DNA of 64,000 bases from Batkoa obscura (GCA_030770535.1 JASVEC010000030.1:186001-250000); one strand, 5' to 3'. Positions 1 to 13,205 are shown, counted from the stretch's first letter. The notes: generated by a model not told the origin, from the sequence alone. Made by a program: numbers and translations.

Positions 1-656
1 ATAAAAAATATCGATTTTCTTATATGCCTATATATATTTAAAGCCATGCCATGCTATACTTAAATTTGAGCATGAACAATATTAAATAAAGAATACTTTA
101 GATTGAATTTATAAACATTCAGATGCTTAATTCCTAAATCTAATATATTTTGAAAACTAAAAAAACGATTGTATAACCTAGTTTATTATTACACTATCTG
201 CTTGTATTTTTGAGATGAATATAAGACATGGCCAAGTTTTAAATTAAATAACTCAATAAACTATGCACTATTCCACTACTTTTAGACTCTTTTTTAAATA
301 ACAGAAATTTATATTAAATTGAGAGCAATTACTTAACCTGAGTTTTAGGATAAATGTTGGGACAGACACATTTGTAAAACTAAATTTGTGAGTATTTTTT
401 AGTAAAACCATTTAATATAAACTACATGAAGGTTTTTTATATGAGCTATTGCTTCAAAAGCAATCATTTATCAAATCTTATTTTTATAAATTTAAAAATC
501 ATAATAAAAATTAAAAGCGTTATATTTGAATTTAGTTCAAAAGTTACACTTTTAGACTATTTAAGAAGACTTAAAAATATTGAAGTAGTGACAATGACAA
601 TGTTAACTTTGTATCCTAAAAATCACAATCTAGAAGAACTTGCAAAAGTAATTTTA
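1..656. other. AT-rich sequence without a recognised gene
   Basis: I see no coding exon here. The open frame that runs over the tRNA at its right edge (from about 426) is low-complexity and ends inside the tRNA, so it is not a gene. Confidence 0.6.
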
Positions 657-729
657 TGCTCCCTGTGGGGATCGAACCCACGACCTTGAGATTATGAGAC
701 TCACGCGCTGCCAGCTGCGCCAAAGAAGC
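657..729 (-). tRNA. tRNA-Met (elongator, anticodon CAU)
   Basis: On the minus strand the 73 bases fold as a complete cloverleaf. There is a seven-pair acceptor stem (with G-U pairs) and a discriminator A. The anticodon loop CTCATAA carries CAT. The T arm has the GTTCGATC-type loop. The anticodon stem has the same T-T mismatch next to the loop that yeast elongator tRNA-Met has, and initiator features such as the run of three G-C pairs are absent, so this is the elongator. No intron. It decodes AUG during translation elongation. Confidence 0.93.
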
Positions 730-813
730 TATTCGTTGTTTGACTAAATAGTGAGACTTAATTAAACATCATTGTCTTTTGCTCCAATTGATATCATACT
801 AACAATAAACATA

Positions 814-913
814 TGGGTGTGTATTTTTGACTCCATCACTTTTTCAGTTTTTTAAACACTATTTAGCTAGAAAATTTGTTAGTAAAATTCTTAAATACAA
901 AAATATATCCCCA
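814..913 (+). mobile_element. hairpin MITE copy 1
   Basis: This is a copy of the most frequent repeat in the window, described here for all copies. The unit is about 100 bp. One end reads TGGGGATGTTTTTTTGG, the other ACAAAAATACATCCCCA. The middle is an imperfect hairpin around AAGCGCT, with CTTTTTCCA on one side and TGGAAAGATTG on the other. I call the orientation starting with the TTTGGTTTCATTAC side plus. There is no coding capacity. It is a non-autonomous DNA element by structure; flanks are usually TA. This copy is slightly diverged. Confidence 0.85.
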
Positions 914-1099
914 TATATTACACAAATTTGAAAAAAAATATTAAAAATATTAAAATATCAAAAGAGTTTATAATAATAGTAATTATAATTAAAGCTTAGT
1001 TTAAGAAAGTTCAAACAATATTACTTTATAAAACAAAAACTTGAAAAAAACTAAATGATAATAATTTTTTAGCCACTTTCAATAAAAATAACACTTATA

Positions 1100-1198
1100 T
1101 AGGGATGTATTTTTGTGTTTAACAATTTTACTAACAATTTTTCCACTTAAATAGTGCTTAAAAAATAGAAAAACTAATGAAACCGAAAAACACCCTCG
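1100..1198 (-). mobile_element. hairpin MITE copy 2
   Basis: Full-length, opposite orientation to copy 1, 186 bases away. Right end has a G in place of the usual A (CACCCTCG). Confidence 0.85.
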
Positions 1199-1938
1199 TA
1201 TAATGAATTAATAGAAAAAAATTATAATAATAGAAAATATAAAGTAAAACAATTTATTTTTTAATATATTATATAAAATAATTAAAATACTATTAATTAA
1301 AATTATGTTAAAGTATGATTTAATAGCATTATATAAGCTCCATTTTGATTAGCCTTAGATTTATTATAATAATTTTTTTAGTTGCCAAAATTTGGAATTA
1401 TTAAACAACTTTATTATAATGTTAATTTATATTTTAATTTAATAAAATATTTTTTAACTAAAAATACCAAAATTCAAATTCAAAATTTATTTTCATTTTT
1501 ATTTTTATTTTTCAATCTTTGTAGTAGAATTTCCTAAAAAAAGAGAGCTGTTTCTGGAAATACTAATGTCTTTTTTAATAAGTTATTTAGTCTAATAAAG
1601 TAGGTTGAATAATAGCATATTGTTTTTAAACTTTATTATAAAAAATATTTGATAAAATTAGTATCATAATTATGCATTATTTATTAAACTATTCAAAACA
1701 AAATAATTTATTAAAATGATAGAACCAATTATGGTTACTCTATTTCCATAAGCATACAATTTTTTATTGTTTTTATATAGTTTTACTTTAAAATAAAACT
1801 TAAATTCAGTAGCAAGGATTGAAGTGAGTATATAAAGAGGCTTAACATACTTTAATCAAAACTATCCCTACTGCTTTCATGTTAATTATGGTTGTGCTTC
1901 TTCTATATTTTACTTATTACTATTAACAGTTTAGTATA

Positions 1939-2038
1939 CGGGGACATTTTTATGGTTTCTTTGGTTTCTCTATCTTTTAAGCGCTATTTGAGTGGAAAGA
2001 TTATTAGCAAAATTCCTAAACACAAAAATACATCCCCA
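1939..2038 (+). mobile_element. hairpin MITE copy 3
   Basis: Full-length, with CGGGGACA at the left end and intact CATCCCCA at the right end. Confidence 0.88.
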
Positions 2039-2511
2039 TACTATTATTTGATTTTGCTTTATTAAGTACATTGATCTTATCTGGTTTTAGTACCAATATT
2101 TAATATTTTTGTAAAGGTAGTAGTTACCAAAGAAGGTAAGCTTAAAAACGCTGCGTAATATTGTGTTAACATTATCTAGCTTTAGGCTGCTTTCAGTGTA
2201 TTCGAATGCCGGGATATTAGGAGTAAATACAAAGCCCTTATTTAAGGCCTTTTTAGTAGTCTTTGTAATTTAAAACAACCAAGGCCTTTTTTTATCAGAA
2301 CCAAAAAAATTTATGGGTATTATTGAACTTAACATATTAATTCATTTACTCAAAGTCTGACTTCAGTGTAGTATTGATGTTAAACTAGGCCTAATTTAGA
2401 ACTAGGATTAGAAATATAATCTTTATCCTAAAAATTTTGCTGTTTTATATTATATTTTATGATCAACTCCTTTTTCAAATTTTTAAAATATTATACTCGT
2501 GTTAAAAGACA

Positions 2512-2601
2512 TGGGGATGTTTTTTGATTTCATTACTTTTTCCATTTTTGAGCCCTACTTGAGTGGAAATTTTTTAGCAAAATCCTTAAAATAGATCCAC
2601 A
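2512..2601 (+). mobile_element. hairpin MITE copy 4, internally shortened
   Basis: Intact TGGGGATG end. The right side is shortened by about 10 bases near the CTTAAACAC segment. Confidence 0.82.
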
Positions 2602-4809
2602 TACCTGTTATCAAATTTGCTTGTAAAAATAGCAGCGTAAATTAAGACAAATCCTCAAAAGGGGGCCTTGCCGGAACAACTCTTTTTAATTCTTGTTATA
2701 CCGAAACATGCAAAACCAAGATGGCTATCATTGATTTTACATTAATTATAGAGTATTGTAATGTGGGATGATCACAAGAAAGCTCAGAAACAATAGTTTA
2801 TATGGTGTTATTTACTAATTTAGTGCTAAAGATTCTAATAAAAAGCAATTTAATAAAAGCAATAGCTTAAGTTACCATTTTTAATATAAATAATTTGTGG
2901 CATTTAGCATTTATATTTAATAAACAGAGTGCTAAATAAGAAAATGGTGGCTATTATGAATCATGTATATAGCTAGTTTATTTAGCATATACAATATCAT
3001 AGACCAAATACAAAATTAGTATTATTGTCTCTTTTAGTAAATAATATAATATTTTTTTGCTTAAATATAATTAATAATGTATTGAGTATTTGGCCTAAAA
3101 TGTTTTATTAAAAGTTTTATCTAGCATAATATTCTGTTTTAAATTTCAACTATGACTAATCACAATGGAGATTGGCAGTGTATGTGTGGATTTTTAGCAA
3201 AATATTATAATGAAACTAAAATTTGAGCCTTAATTTTGACCAAAAAGTTAGCAATAGAATTAATATTTTTGAGATAGTATTCTTTAAGCATATTTAATTT
3301 AAAAGCTTGTTGATCGCAAACAAAAGATATTGTAATTTTCGGTTAAAAATCGTGTTTATGGTCGCTGCTTTATAAAAATAAGTTTTCTTTTAAAAGTAAT
3401 TATCTTAATATAGTTAGTATAATTTGATTTACATTACCTTAGTATTCTTAAATTTAAGGTAAATTTACAAAAATCTTATTTGATTTTTTGGATTATGATC
3501 TCAGTGAGGAGAAAATCTAAGACAATATTTAATTTAAGACTGCAAATTTTGTCAATTTTTTGCATTATCACTCTATCTAGCCAAATTTTTATTTTGAAAA
3601 CTTAATTGAAACAAAATCCAACTTCAAACTCTTGTATCTAAATTATATTGCTATACAATTTGATTAAAACTAGTTAGCGGATACTGAATTATGGCGTTTA
3701 AAGAAAATAAATTAATCAAGGCTAAAAAGTACAGAAGAAAACTCATTAGTATTATCGGCGCACCCACTAGCAAGTATCAAAGCGGTTAAATTTACTACTG
3801 TATTGCTCTATTATTTTTGCGATTTATGACCATCTTTAGAAAACCACCTTTTGTTACCACTTTGATATGAATTTTGATTAATTGAAACTTATTCATTACA
3901 TAATATTTAGCTGTGTTTATTTGGTTGCTTATAGGCTAATCTGCTTTTCTTTTATGTGATTTCATTAATCCTTCTAGATTTTGTGGTAACCTAATTTTAT
4001 TTTTTAGTTTATTGGGCAAGTGAACGCAAAAATTGTTATAGCTTGATTTCATATATAAATTATATCTTTTACTTTTAAGTTTTTCATAATTGGCCAAAAC
4101 TAAAATTTATTTATATGTATGTTTTTTTATTTAGCATAGTTTTGTCTAATTTATTTTTATATATTTTCATTGAATGGAATAAACTTAAATTAATAAAAAT
4201 ATTTAACTTTGCTAACATGTTTAAAAACAGAATAAAATGCTTGAATGATTTTTTGCCATATATAGAAAGTATCGAATCTTTAAAATAAGCATGAATATCA
4301 CTAATTGGCATTTAAATAAGCCCTTCCGTTTAACTTTAAAATTTATTAACAATAGATAGTATTACAGTCATTTAAAAATATACTAAATTTTGTTTATAAT
4401 TTATTTTTAGAGAATTTAATTTTACTTTAATAATCGAATAAACTGTCAAATTGAGAATAATTTATTATTGTTTATATAACATTATACTATAATTATTATA
4501 ATAGTAATTATGAAGTACTTAAAGTAGTAATTTATTTTTAACTCTCAAATTTTATCTTAATATGAAATCACCGCTTTTACTCTTTTAAAAACCGATATTT
4601 AATATATCAATTTCTTTCGATATTTAATATAAAACCAATACACATCTTTACAACTTTGAGGCATTCCTTTTTATTATTAATAATAGTAAGCCATTTCGAT
4701 ATTTACTTAATATGAACTTGAACCTTAATTTAAAAAACATTTGATTATATTTGGATTGCATAAAACTTCTATTTTTGGGGTTTTGTTAATAAAGTGCGCA
4801 AAAAAATAG

Positions 4810-4817
4810 TATAAATA
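4810..4817 (+). promoter_or_regulatory. TATA box of the 4898 gene
   Basis: TATAAATA lies about 80 bases before the ATG at 4898. It is a perfect consensus match in the right place. In such AT-rich DNA a chance match is possible, so this is inferred. Confidence 0.5.
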
Positions 4818-4897
4818 GAGTTGAAATGAAATAAGAAAATTTCAATAAGCTATTGTTATTGACATCTGTAATTTAATACTGCTATTTATTTCAAAAA

Positions 4898-5404
4898 ATG
4901 GATTACTCAACTACTACTCCTTCATTTTACGCTAACCAGTATGATTCTAATTTATTATGTTCTCCTGAAAGTGAATTAAGTTATAATAACGATCCAATGA
5001 TATTTTCTAATGATTATTCAATGAACAATACTAGCTACTACAATAACTTGATAGATTTAAATTCAAACAGATTTATCTCATATCAGCCTGTAAATTGTTT
5101 AATAGCACCAACTTATTCACCTGTTTCATTGTTTTCATCAGAAACAATGAATAACCATATAGAAAGTGATATTAAAAAACAAAGAAAGGAAATAATAAAA
5201 CAAAGGATACAAAACAAATATTATAATAAGTATAGATCTTATAATAGCAAACCAAATAACAAACATCAAAGTAATAATATATTAAAAAGATGTATTAATA
5301 ATCATATTGCTATCCCTAATTCTTTGAGTTGTAACATTAAATCGGCTTCAAATATAAACACATTACATTCCTTTCAAGTTGCTAATCCCTGGCACCCCTA
5401 TTAA
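4898..5404 (+). CDS. Orphan Asn/Ser/Tyr-rich 168-aa protein
   Basis: I do not recognise this protein. It is a single uninterrupted exon in a region where other open frames are short. The first half (residues 1-90) is acidic and rich in Asn, Ser and Tyr and looks unstructured. Residues 95-130 are strongly basic (a run with KKQRKEIIKQR), resembling a bipartite nuclear signal or nucleic-acid contact. The tail is neutral and ends in NPWHPY. There is no signal peptide or membrane segment. A TATAAATA upstream supports transcription. The composition would fit a transcription-factor-like or effector-like small protein, but that is a guess. No near neighbours in either direction. Confidence 0.6.
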   Translation: MDYSTTTPSFYANQYDSNLLCSPESELSYNNDPMIFSNDYSMNNTSYYNNLIDLNSNRFISYQPVNCLIAPTYSPVSLFSSETMNNHIESDIKKQRKEIIKQRIQNKYYNKYRSYNSKPNNKHQSNNILKRCINNHIAIPNSLSCNIKSASNINTLHSFQVANPWHPY

Positions 5405-6353
5405 GCTAGTTTAAATGATTTTTCAATGTTTGCCTATCTCTATATTGTACTGTTTCTATTTTGGTGTAAATAAATTAAAACAAAATTTTCAATTAATACC
5501 ATTTTTTATTCTCAATGATTTAATTATTTGTATATTATTGAGTTTGAATTACCACCCTTAATTTTTATATGAATTACAATTTAATTTATTGACATAATTT
5601 ATCCATTTTTTATTCTTTGAATTTGTTTGATTTTAATTTTGTTAATTTTCTTATATCATACTATTGTTTTAACATTGATCAACTTAAATAATATAATAAG
5701 AGTATTTTATGGTGTATTATCGTATATTATTTATAATATTGTAGTATTTTATCTATTAATTAGTGATAAAGGAGAACAATCTCGACATTTAAATGTAATA
5801 TAAAATTATAAAATGATAAAAATTATACAAATTATGGGCTATTTTTAACATTAGTCAATTTGTGCAGCTTTTCTTACTAAATTTAGATAATACTATTTTC
5901 ATAAAATTAAATGGTAAAAACAAATCAAACTGTTATTTTTTACAAATATAACAGTGCGGAAAAAGCTTACAGTCAAGTGGAGAAAATCTCTAAATGTTTA
6001 TTGATACATCTGATACATTTCTTCCTCTGAAATTCGGGGTTAAGACCTTTAGAGGGGTGATCAAAGGTAAAAGCCCATAAGGGCGTGTATTTGCTGTATT
6101 GCTATCTTTGCTTGAAATTTTCGGTTGTTAAAGCGATCAAAAAGGCTGCTTTTTAAGCAAGGGACAAAATTGAATAAAAATAAATTTAGTGTTAGGTTTC
6201 TAAATCATTTTTTAGTAACTGTACCGATAATCACTAAATAAATCATAAATTTTAGTCTAATTTAATTTGAAATGTAACGTTTTAAATTAAGCATCGATGC
6301 TATAAAATTGCTTTTTAAAGGCAATGATCGATATGCTAAAATAATTTAATATC

Positions 6354-6453
6354 TGGGGCTGTTTTTTTTGGTTTCATTATTTTTCCGTTTTTTAAGCGCT
6401 ATCTGAGTGGAAAATTTGTTAGTAAAATTCTTAAACACAAAAATACATCCTCA
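6354..6453 (+). mobile_element. hairpin MITE copy 5
   Basis: Full-length; ends TGGGGCTG and CATCCTCA. Confidence 0.87.
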
Positions 6454-6709
6454 TCTATAAAATTAATCTTTCATAATAGCATTTTAAAAATAGGGCTTTT
6501 AGCGTAATACCGGTATGCTGCTTTATATAGTTAATTATAAATACTTTTTTTTTGCAGGAAGGTTGTTATAGTGGGCTGTTTATTTTAAACCATTCTTTAA
6601 AATAGTTTATTTGGTTTTGATTTAAAAGATAAAATTTGGAGTTCAAAATTGAGGAACTTTTAAACAAAACATTTACTTTTCCCGAAGTGGACCTTACAAG
6701 TTTACTATA

Positions 6710-6805
6710 TGGGGATGTATTTTTATGTTAAGACTTTTACTAACAATTTTTCTGCTCAAATAGTACTTAAGATGGAAAGCAATGAAGCCCAAAAAAACAT
6801 CCTCA
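6710..6805 (-). mobile_element. hairpin MITE copy 6
   Basis: Nearly full-length, flanked by TA on both sides. Opposite to copy 5. Confidence 0.87.
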
Positions 6806-9800
6806 TATTCTCTAATTTAGTATTTAGTATTTAGCTTTCTTCAAGCATACTTATGATTTTTATTTTTTATATAATTTTTATAGATAATTTTAATATACAT
6901 CTCAGAAGCCATTGACCTTTAAAATTTAAAGCAATTTATTGTTACAAAATATTCACATTTCTAATTATTTTAACTATTTTAGAAATAAAGCTGATTTTAC
7001 ACCGATTTATAATTAAATAAAAAGTTGGTTATGAAATGCTGGGATGTGGTATATTTATTCAGGTATGGTTTATTCCGATATGTTTTCACTATAAGGTGAG
7101 ATGTTAACAGAGAAAGATGTGTGCTTTTTAAATTTACAAGAGGATTTATGTTCAATTTTGTTTCAGTAACTTGAACCATTATGTGATGTTTGATGTTTAA
7201 TAATAAAAAAACCTTAAAAATTCATATATAGACTCATATATTATAAATCACTTTAAATTCTTTTTATAAATGATACAATTTAAACACAAGTAAAATTCTT
7301 TACTGATCTCATTTTTAGCTTTTAATATATATGTTAAGTTAAAATTTCATGTAATATACGATATCATATTATTTATTTCATGAGCTAATTAGTGCCGTTT
7401 TTTAGACTTAAATATTAAACATTATGATTTATAAAACCAGTCTTTATATGCGACTATTATTTTTGTTCCAGTATTTACCAAATATAGTTCGGCTTATGCC
7501 TGATTTAGAAAGCTTTCATCAGATAGTCTCCTTTTCTTCCCATTGTAAAGTCTTACCTCCTCTCTTCTCTTTTCCTGTTTAACATATATTCCCGAAACAA
7601 AACACTATTCGTTTCGGATAAGGATAAAAAACACTTTATGTTATATAAAAACGAACACAAATAAATGATACTAAAAAATAAAGTCCCAATTTATCTCAAA
7701 TAATAAAAATACTATACTTTATATACCAATTACTCTTTTGTTATCAAATTATAGCTAAAATTTTTAGCACCATATGGGTGAAATAATATTATACAGAAAA
7801 TATATATGAAAAAGGATAACTATTAAGCAATAATTTATTTGATCATTAAAGTGATTTCAGTATTTTGTTTAGCCTTGGTTTTACCACGCATTTCATATTT
7901 TTATATTGTTTCCTTAGTTTGCAGAAGATAGTCTCGAACTTAGTTCAATTTCTGGCATAGCATTACCTATAAAGCTATATTGATTCCAGAATAAATATCA
8001 AACTGCCTACTGGAACCTCTTCTTCAAGCTTTGACTTTAAATCTACTCTTCAACTTTTTATATGTCTTAATTAGTAGTAGTTGAAAAATAGGATCAAGGT
8101 AGAAGGGTATGAAATTGAATATTTTAGGCAATGCTGATCCTATGTAGGCCAAACATCTAAGTACTCATTGGATAACCTAGTGAAGCTGGTATGTATTCGT
8201 GTAACAACACTAAAGTATATGTTAGGATCATAATAAACGAGCATAATGCTCTAAATGAAAGTCAAATTATCTATGTAAAAATTTACCAAAAGCTAAGTCC
8301 TTAATCCCATTTTTGTTATACTTTTCATAGTCTTATTAGGTGTTTCTATTCTTCTAAAAAACATACTTTTCAATAATAACCATAATTTTGTCTAATTTGA
8401 TCTCAACCAAAATTATGATAATTATCAAGTCATTATGATAATGGTATGAATAAGCTAAAATACCAGTAAATTGAAGGCTCTAGTACAACTTTTATTAGAG
8501 CTAAAAACATAATATCACCCATTTTCAACATACCCAAGTTTTCTAAGAACTACTTATGAAATTTAATAGACATTTAGATTATCTTAGTCATGTATTCTGA
8601 TAAAATTGTAGCAAAAGTAAACAATCTGTCAAAAGTATAATTTAGTATAATGTTTCTATCATTTCAATGTTATTTTTTTTCTGTGGAATAGTTTGTTGTA
8701 ACTTAATAGCAACACAAGCATTAAAGAAGGGATGTAATGAAGAGGAAATGAAAGGTACAGTTTAATAAACAAACATATTATTGCACTTAGCGACTCGGTG
8801 TACCTTTTTATCTATAAACAAGTTATATGTAGCTATATATTACAGTATCATATGGCTCTTTGTAAACATAGTGAAACACAATTAATCAATTGCCACCAAT
8901 GGATATATGAAAATTACAATTAATATATATGATATCAATCTGTCGAAAGCACTATATTAAAGCATATTATTGTCACTACAAGCAAAAACGCAAAGTAGAC
9001 ACGGATTTTTGATATTACTGGGGAGTAATATGAGTAAATATATTCATATTCTGGATCTATACTCATATTTTAAAAGGCAGGTGTTAAAATTGTAAATAAA
9101 TCATACATTTTTTAGCTCCATTTTTATTCTCCTGGCTTTGAGATTTTATATTCCTTATTCGTGCTTGTAGGTAGTTACAATACTTTATTACATAAATAAA
9201 ATTTCGGTGAACTTTTATTGCTCCATTTCATATCGGCTCAAAATAACGTACTTATTTAGCTATTAAATACTTCATGACTATTGGAAAATAAATATTATAT
9301 CACTATAGTATTCAATTAAGTTTTAAATTTAATATTTACTGTGTTAAATTTCAAATAGAGGTAAAAAAATATCATGAAATTAACCAATTATTAAAGTTAG
9401 ACTAAGTGTAAACTAAAGGTTTTTTAAAACCTTTTATAAAGTTCAATTTCCCGACTATTAGGCCTCAAATCTTCTTGGTCATCATGATATTTCTTTTTTG
9501 TATCACGTACTTACTTTTTAGCCATTTAGTTACTTATAATCAAATGTACTTGAATTTCCAAATATTATTTTTGTATCGTTATATAGTGATGGACAGGTTA
9601 AGTCTATTTTTATTAACTTTATCGCTTTTTGCTTATATTTAAAAAATTTACAAAACGAAATTCTTTTGGTTGATATTAAATATATCTTAGCTTTATTTTT
9701 AAAAATAATTGTCAATTGAAACTTGATTAAATTAATTAAAATACTTAAAGTTAATACGATATTGACTTGGCTGTGTCCAGAGTAAGAGCCAGGGACTAAA

Positions 9801-10187
9801 TATCGATTTTTCAGAAACTCACTAGTGAAAAGTATGTTTCTTTATAGGTGCCGTTATACCACATTTTTACATAATATATTCTTTTTAAATACAAATAAAA
9901 GAATAATAAGTTATTATATAGACTCACTTTTATTTGTTACTGTGTAAACACATTTGAAAACGACTTTTTTTAAATGACTTACTATTTTAGATTTTTTTTA
10001 ATATAAGGGCTAACTAAATACCATATTACATCATATATAGTAATATAATATCACAAACATCATAAATCTTTTATAAAAAACAACTATATTTATTGAACTA
10101 ATTTTTTTCAAAATAAAAAGCCTTAAAGGTTTCAAATATTTAAATTGGATTAGTTTAACAAATAGCTTGTCCTGATTTTGACCTTAA

Positions 10188-10381
10188 CCACTTGAGTACC
10201 ATGACTGAGCTCTATTTGGGAAATTTTAATTAAAATTCAATTATGACAAACTCTGCTTGCATGGTTTGAATTAAATCAGCCCTTCAAATGTCAAAAAGTG
10301 TTGATTTAATTGGCATAAAATAAATTTGATATCATAATTCACTTAAACATTAAAAATTTGAGAGGTCCGGTACTCAAAGGG
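10188..10381. mobile_element. TTAA-flanked short MITE (piggyBac-like)
   Basis: A 194-bp unit with terminal inverted repeats: CCACTTGAGTACC at the left, GGTACTCAAAGGG at the right. It is flanked on both sides by TTAA (10184-10187 and 10382-10385). A TTAA duplication plus ends that begin CCC/CCA is the signature of piggyBac-superfamily elements. There is no coding sequence, so it is a non-autonomous copy. Only one copy is seen here. The superfamily assignment rests on the ends and target site alone. Confidence 0.7.
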
Positions 10382-10974
10382 TTAAGAATAAAAATACAAA
10401 ATAACACAACTTATAAAACTGATTTTATAATTTATACTTTAACTATCTGAATATTTACTAAACTTTATCGTCATATCAAAACTTATACTTTTATTTAATT
10501 TATTTTTTATTATATTTGTTATTATTTTATAGTTTATCAATAGACATTTTATGCTTGTGAATTTTATATAATACGTTAACAACATGACATTTTTATAAAT
10601 TTAGATTTATCTTAGCTGTATAAATTAACGCTTTTTGATTTATAACTGATTAAGTTAAAACTATTTCTAGCTTTAATTACATTAAATAGCTTTTATATTT
10701 TTTCTACAATATTTTAGTACATAACCACTCTATCAGCTTTATTTAAAATTATAATATTGTAGATAATAACTATTTTTATTTACAAAAAAAGGCACTTTAT
10801 TATATAACTAAATCTCAACTTTATTTATGTTTTTAGCTTTTTAATGTAAAATATTTTTGATTTTCTTTAGCTAGATTAGATAATATTCTAATATAAATAT
10901 TTTACTTATCTGTTTTAATGATTATTGTTAATATAGCTTTGTATCTTATTAAATAATTTTTTCAATATTTCATA

Positions 10975-11074
10975 TGGGGTGTATTTTTGTGTCTAACAAT
11001 TTTACTAACAATTTCTCTACTTAAATAGCGCTTGGAAGGTGGAAAAAGTAATGAAGCCAAAAAAGATATCCCCA
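10975..11074 (-). mobile_element. hairpin MITE copy 7
   Basis: Full-length, TA-flanked; ends TGGGGTGT and TATCCCCA. Confidence 0.87.
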
Positions 11075-11227
11075 TATATTTTTTTGATAAACTATTATAA
11101 GCTTTTTTTTAATTCTTAGCTTTTTATAATTAGTATAAAATAACTAAACTTTAATATATGTTTGAAAAATTAACTTAAATAACTTTTTATTTTTTTACTT
11201 AGTATTGCTTATATTTCTAACTTAATA

Positions 11228-11325
11228 TAGGAATGTTTTCTTCGATTTCATTACTTTTCCATTTTTCGAGCGCTATTTGAGCAAAAATTGTTATTAAAAT
11301 TCTTAAACACAAAAATACATCCTCA
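11228..11325 (+). mobile_element. hairpin MITE copy 8
   Basis: Full-length; left end altered to TAGGAATG, right end CATCCTCA. Confidence 0.84.
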
Positions 11326-11426
11326 TATTATAAATATTTATAAAATTAGTTATAAAAAGTTTTAATAATAATTAAAGATTTAAGTTTTACTATATTAAAA
11401 ATCTAAATTTATATAATTTTTTTTAG

Positions 11427-11520
11427 TATAAAGTGATACATTTTTTATTCAAGAATTTTACTAGTAGATTTTTCACTCAAATAATATTCAAAAAATAAAA
11501 ATTTATACTAAAACACTACT
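11427..11520 (-). mobile_element. hairpin MITE copy 9, degraded
   Basis: The middle (AAGAATTTTACTAGTAGATTT, then CACTCAAATA) matches the family. Both ends have lost the G-rich motif, so this is one of the oldest copies. Confidence 0.6.
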
Positions 11521-11699
11521 TAATATAATGGAAAAAATTAAAAAATATTTTACAATAAAGAGCTAAAAATGTATGTAGTATTTAAAATTTAGGTATGTAT
11601 TATTTTATTATATTTTTAAATAAAGATAGTTGTTTATATAGCATTATAATTTTAGATAAAGCTGATAATTAATAAGCTTTAATTTATAAGCATAAAATA

Positions 11700-11799
11700 T
11701 GGGAGTGTTTTTTTTGACTTCATTATTTTTTCCATTTTTTAAGCACTATTTGAGTGGAAAGGTTGTTAGTAAAATTCTTAACACAAAAAAACACTCTCA
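11700..11799 (+). mobile_element. hairpin MITE copy 10
   Basis: Full-length; ends TGGGAGTG and CACTCTCA. Confidence 0.87.
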
Positions 11800-12209
11800 T
11801 ATAATAAAAAGTAGGTTATGCAAAATATTCATTGAAAAACTATAGAAAGTAATACAAAAAAACATAATTGAAGTAAATTGAGCATTTTAGAATGTCCAAA
11901 TTTTATATATCATTTAAAAACTATACATTAATTTAATTTTTAAAATATTCATATTGATTAAATAGCTTTATAAAATTACAAAATATGTAATTTTTTGAAT
12001 TCTTAATATAATTAATAATCTATTTTAATTTTAAGCTTAAAAAAAAGGTATCCATACTTAAAAGTATATTATTAAAATAACATGTAAATAAAAAATACTA
12101 TAGCAATTAGTCAATATTTAAAATTCGTAGTTAATAATTAAATTCATAATTATTTTACTTTAGTTTTCTTAGAAAAATTAAATTTCCAACATTATTTATT
12201 TTATGCTTT

Positions 12210-12636
12210 TGTGAAAACTAGTACTCAGTAGTTAGAATCAAAAGCAGTTCTTGCTTGATCAATTAGCCATAAACCGAAATGCTTTAGTTTATTTAACTAA
12301 GATAGACCTAAATTATGAAGAATAGCACGTAATAGGCTACGAACTATATAAGACAAATAGAATAGACAATACTACTGTAAAATCTACGTAAAATACTATT
12401 AAGAAAATCTAGTGGATTTATTAAAGATATAATATCAGGGAATAGTTCAGTCAGAAAGCCTCAAGTTACTATGTTCCAAAATTTCTTTTATACTCTAAGA
12501 AGTATGGATATCAAAGCGAGAGAATAATATTCCAAAGAATGAAGTTGGAAATTCTTGAAGCAAATCAAAATAGGGAATTCTCAATTGATTGGTATGTTAT
12601 AATCAATTATAGAGCTGACAAAGCGATATTTCGCAG
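12210..12636 (+). mobile_element. 460-bp unit, copy 1 (oldest)
   Basis: This is one of five copies of a unit that starts TGTGAAAT and ends ATTTCACA. It carries conserved internal blocks such as AATAGCACGTAATAGG and AGACAAATAGAATAGACAATACTA. There is no open frame of note. The two copies at 41.8 and 43.6 kb are the inverted arms of a larger transposon; this one stands alone, is the most diverged and has eroded ends. Confidence 0.8.
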
Positions 12637-12763
12637 TATTCATAATCTATGATATTATCTAAAAATTTAGAAAAGCAACATCGTTTTAATAAATTTAAAT
12701 ACCTACTTAGCCTTTAATTAATCCTTTTACTTATTTAAATAAAAGTTGCAAAATTTATATAAA

Positions 12764-12861
12764 TGGGGACGTATTCTTTTGTTTAAGAATTTTACTAGCA
12801 ATCTTTCCACTCAAGTAGGATTTAAAAAATAGAAAAAGTAATGAAATCAAAAACATCACTA
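12764..12861 (-). mobile_element. hairpin MITE copy 11
   Basis: Full-length; ends TGGGGACG and CATCACTA. Confidence 0.84.
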
Positions 12862-13205
12862 TGTATTATTTCATTTATCGTAAAATTTTTCAAAAAAAGT
12901 TAAAAAACATTTATGTATAATATTATTAAGTTTAATCACTACTACTTAATGATATGATTTAATAATAAAATCAAATAGTTGTTTATTCATAATTTATATT
13001 TTCAACATAACAAAACAAAACTACAATAGTGAGCTTTTATTTACGTTAACCTATTATCTAATTAATATTAGGTAAAAGTTAAATTTAACAATATGGATAT
13101 ACTTTCTGAGCTATATTGGCATAAAACGAGTTTTAAATTTTATGTAATATATCAATTGACATAAAAATAATATAATACAAGGATTTATTGCATAATTGAG
13201 AGTCA

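Larger units (their letters stand above)
914..4897. other. gene-free AT-rich stretch with MITE copies
   Basis: Apart from MITE copies 2-4 I find no exon, RNA gene or recognisable repeat. The open frames present are short, AT-driven and lack family resemblance. A TATAAATA at the right edge belongs to the gene at 4898. Confidence 0.55.
5405..13205. other. 7.8 kb without an intact gene
   Basis: This contains only repeats: MITE copies 5-11, the TTAA-flanked element at 10188 and the 460-bp unit at 12210. Between them I see no exon with family resemblance. Around 7.5-8.3 kb the sequence is slightly less AT-rich but no frame stays open. Confidence 0.5.

Noticed and set aside
426-689. 87-codon frame running into tRNA-Met
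   Set aside because: Its end is tRNA sequence and its body is AT-driven.
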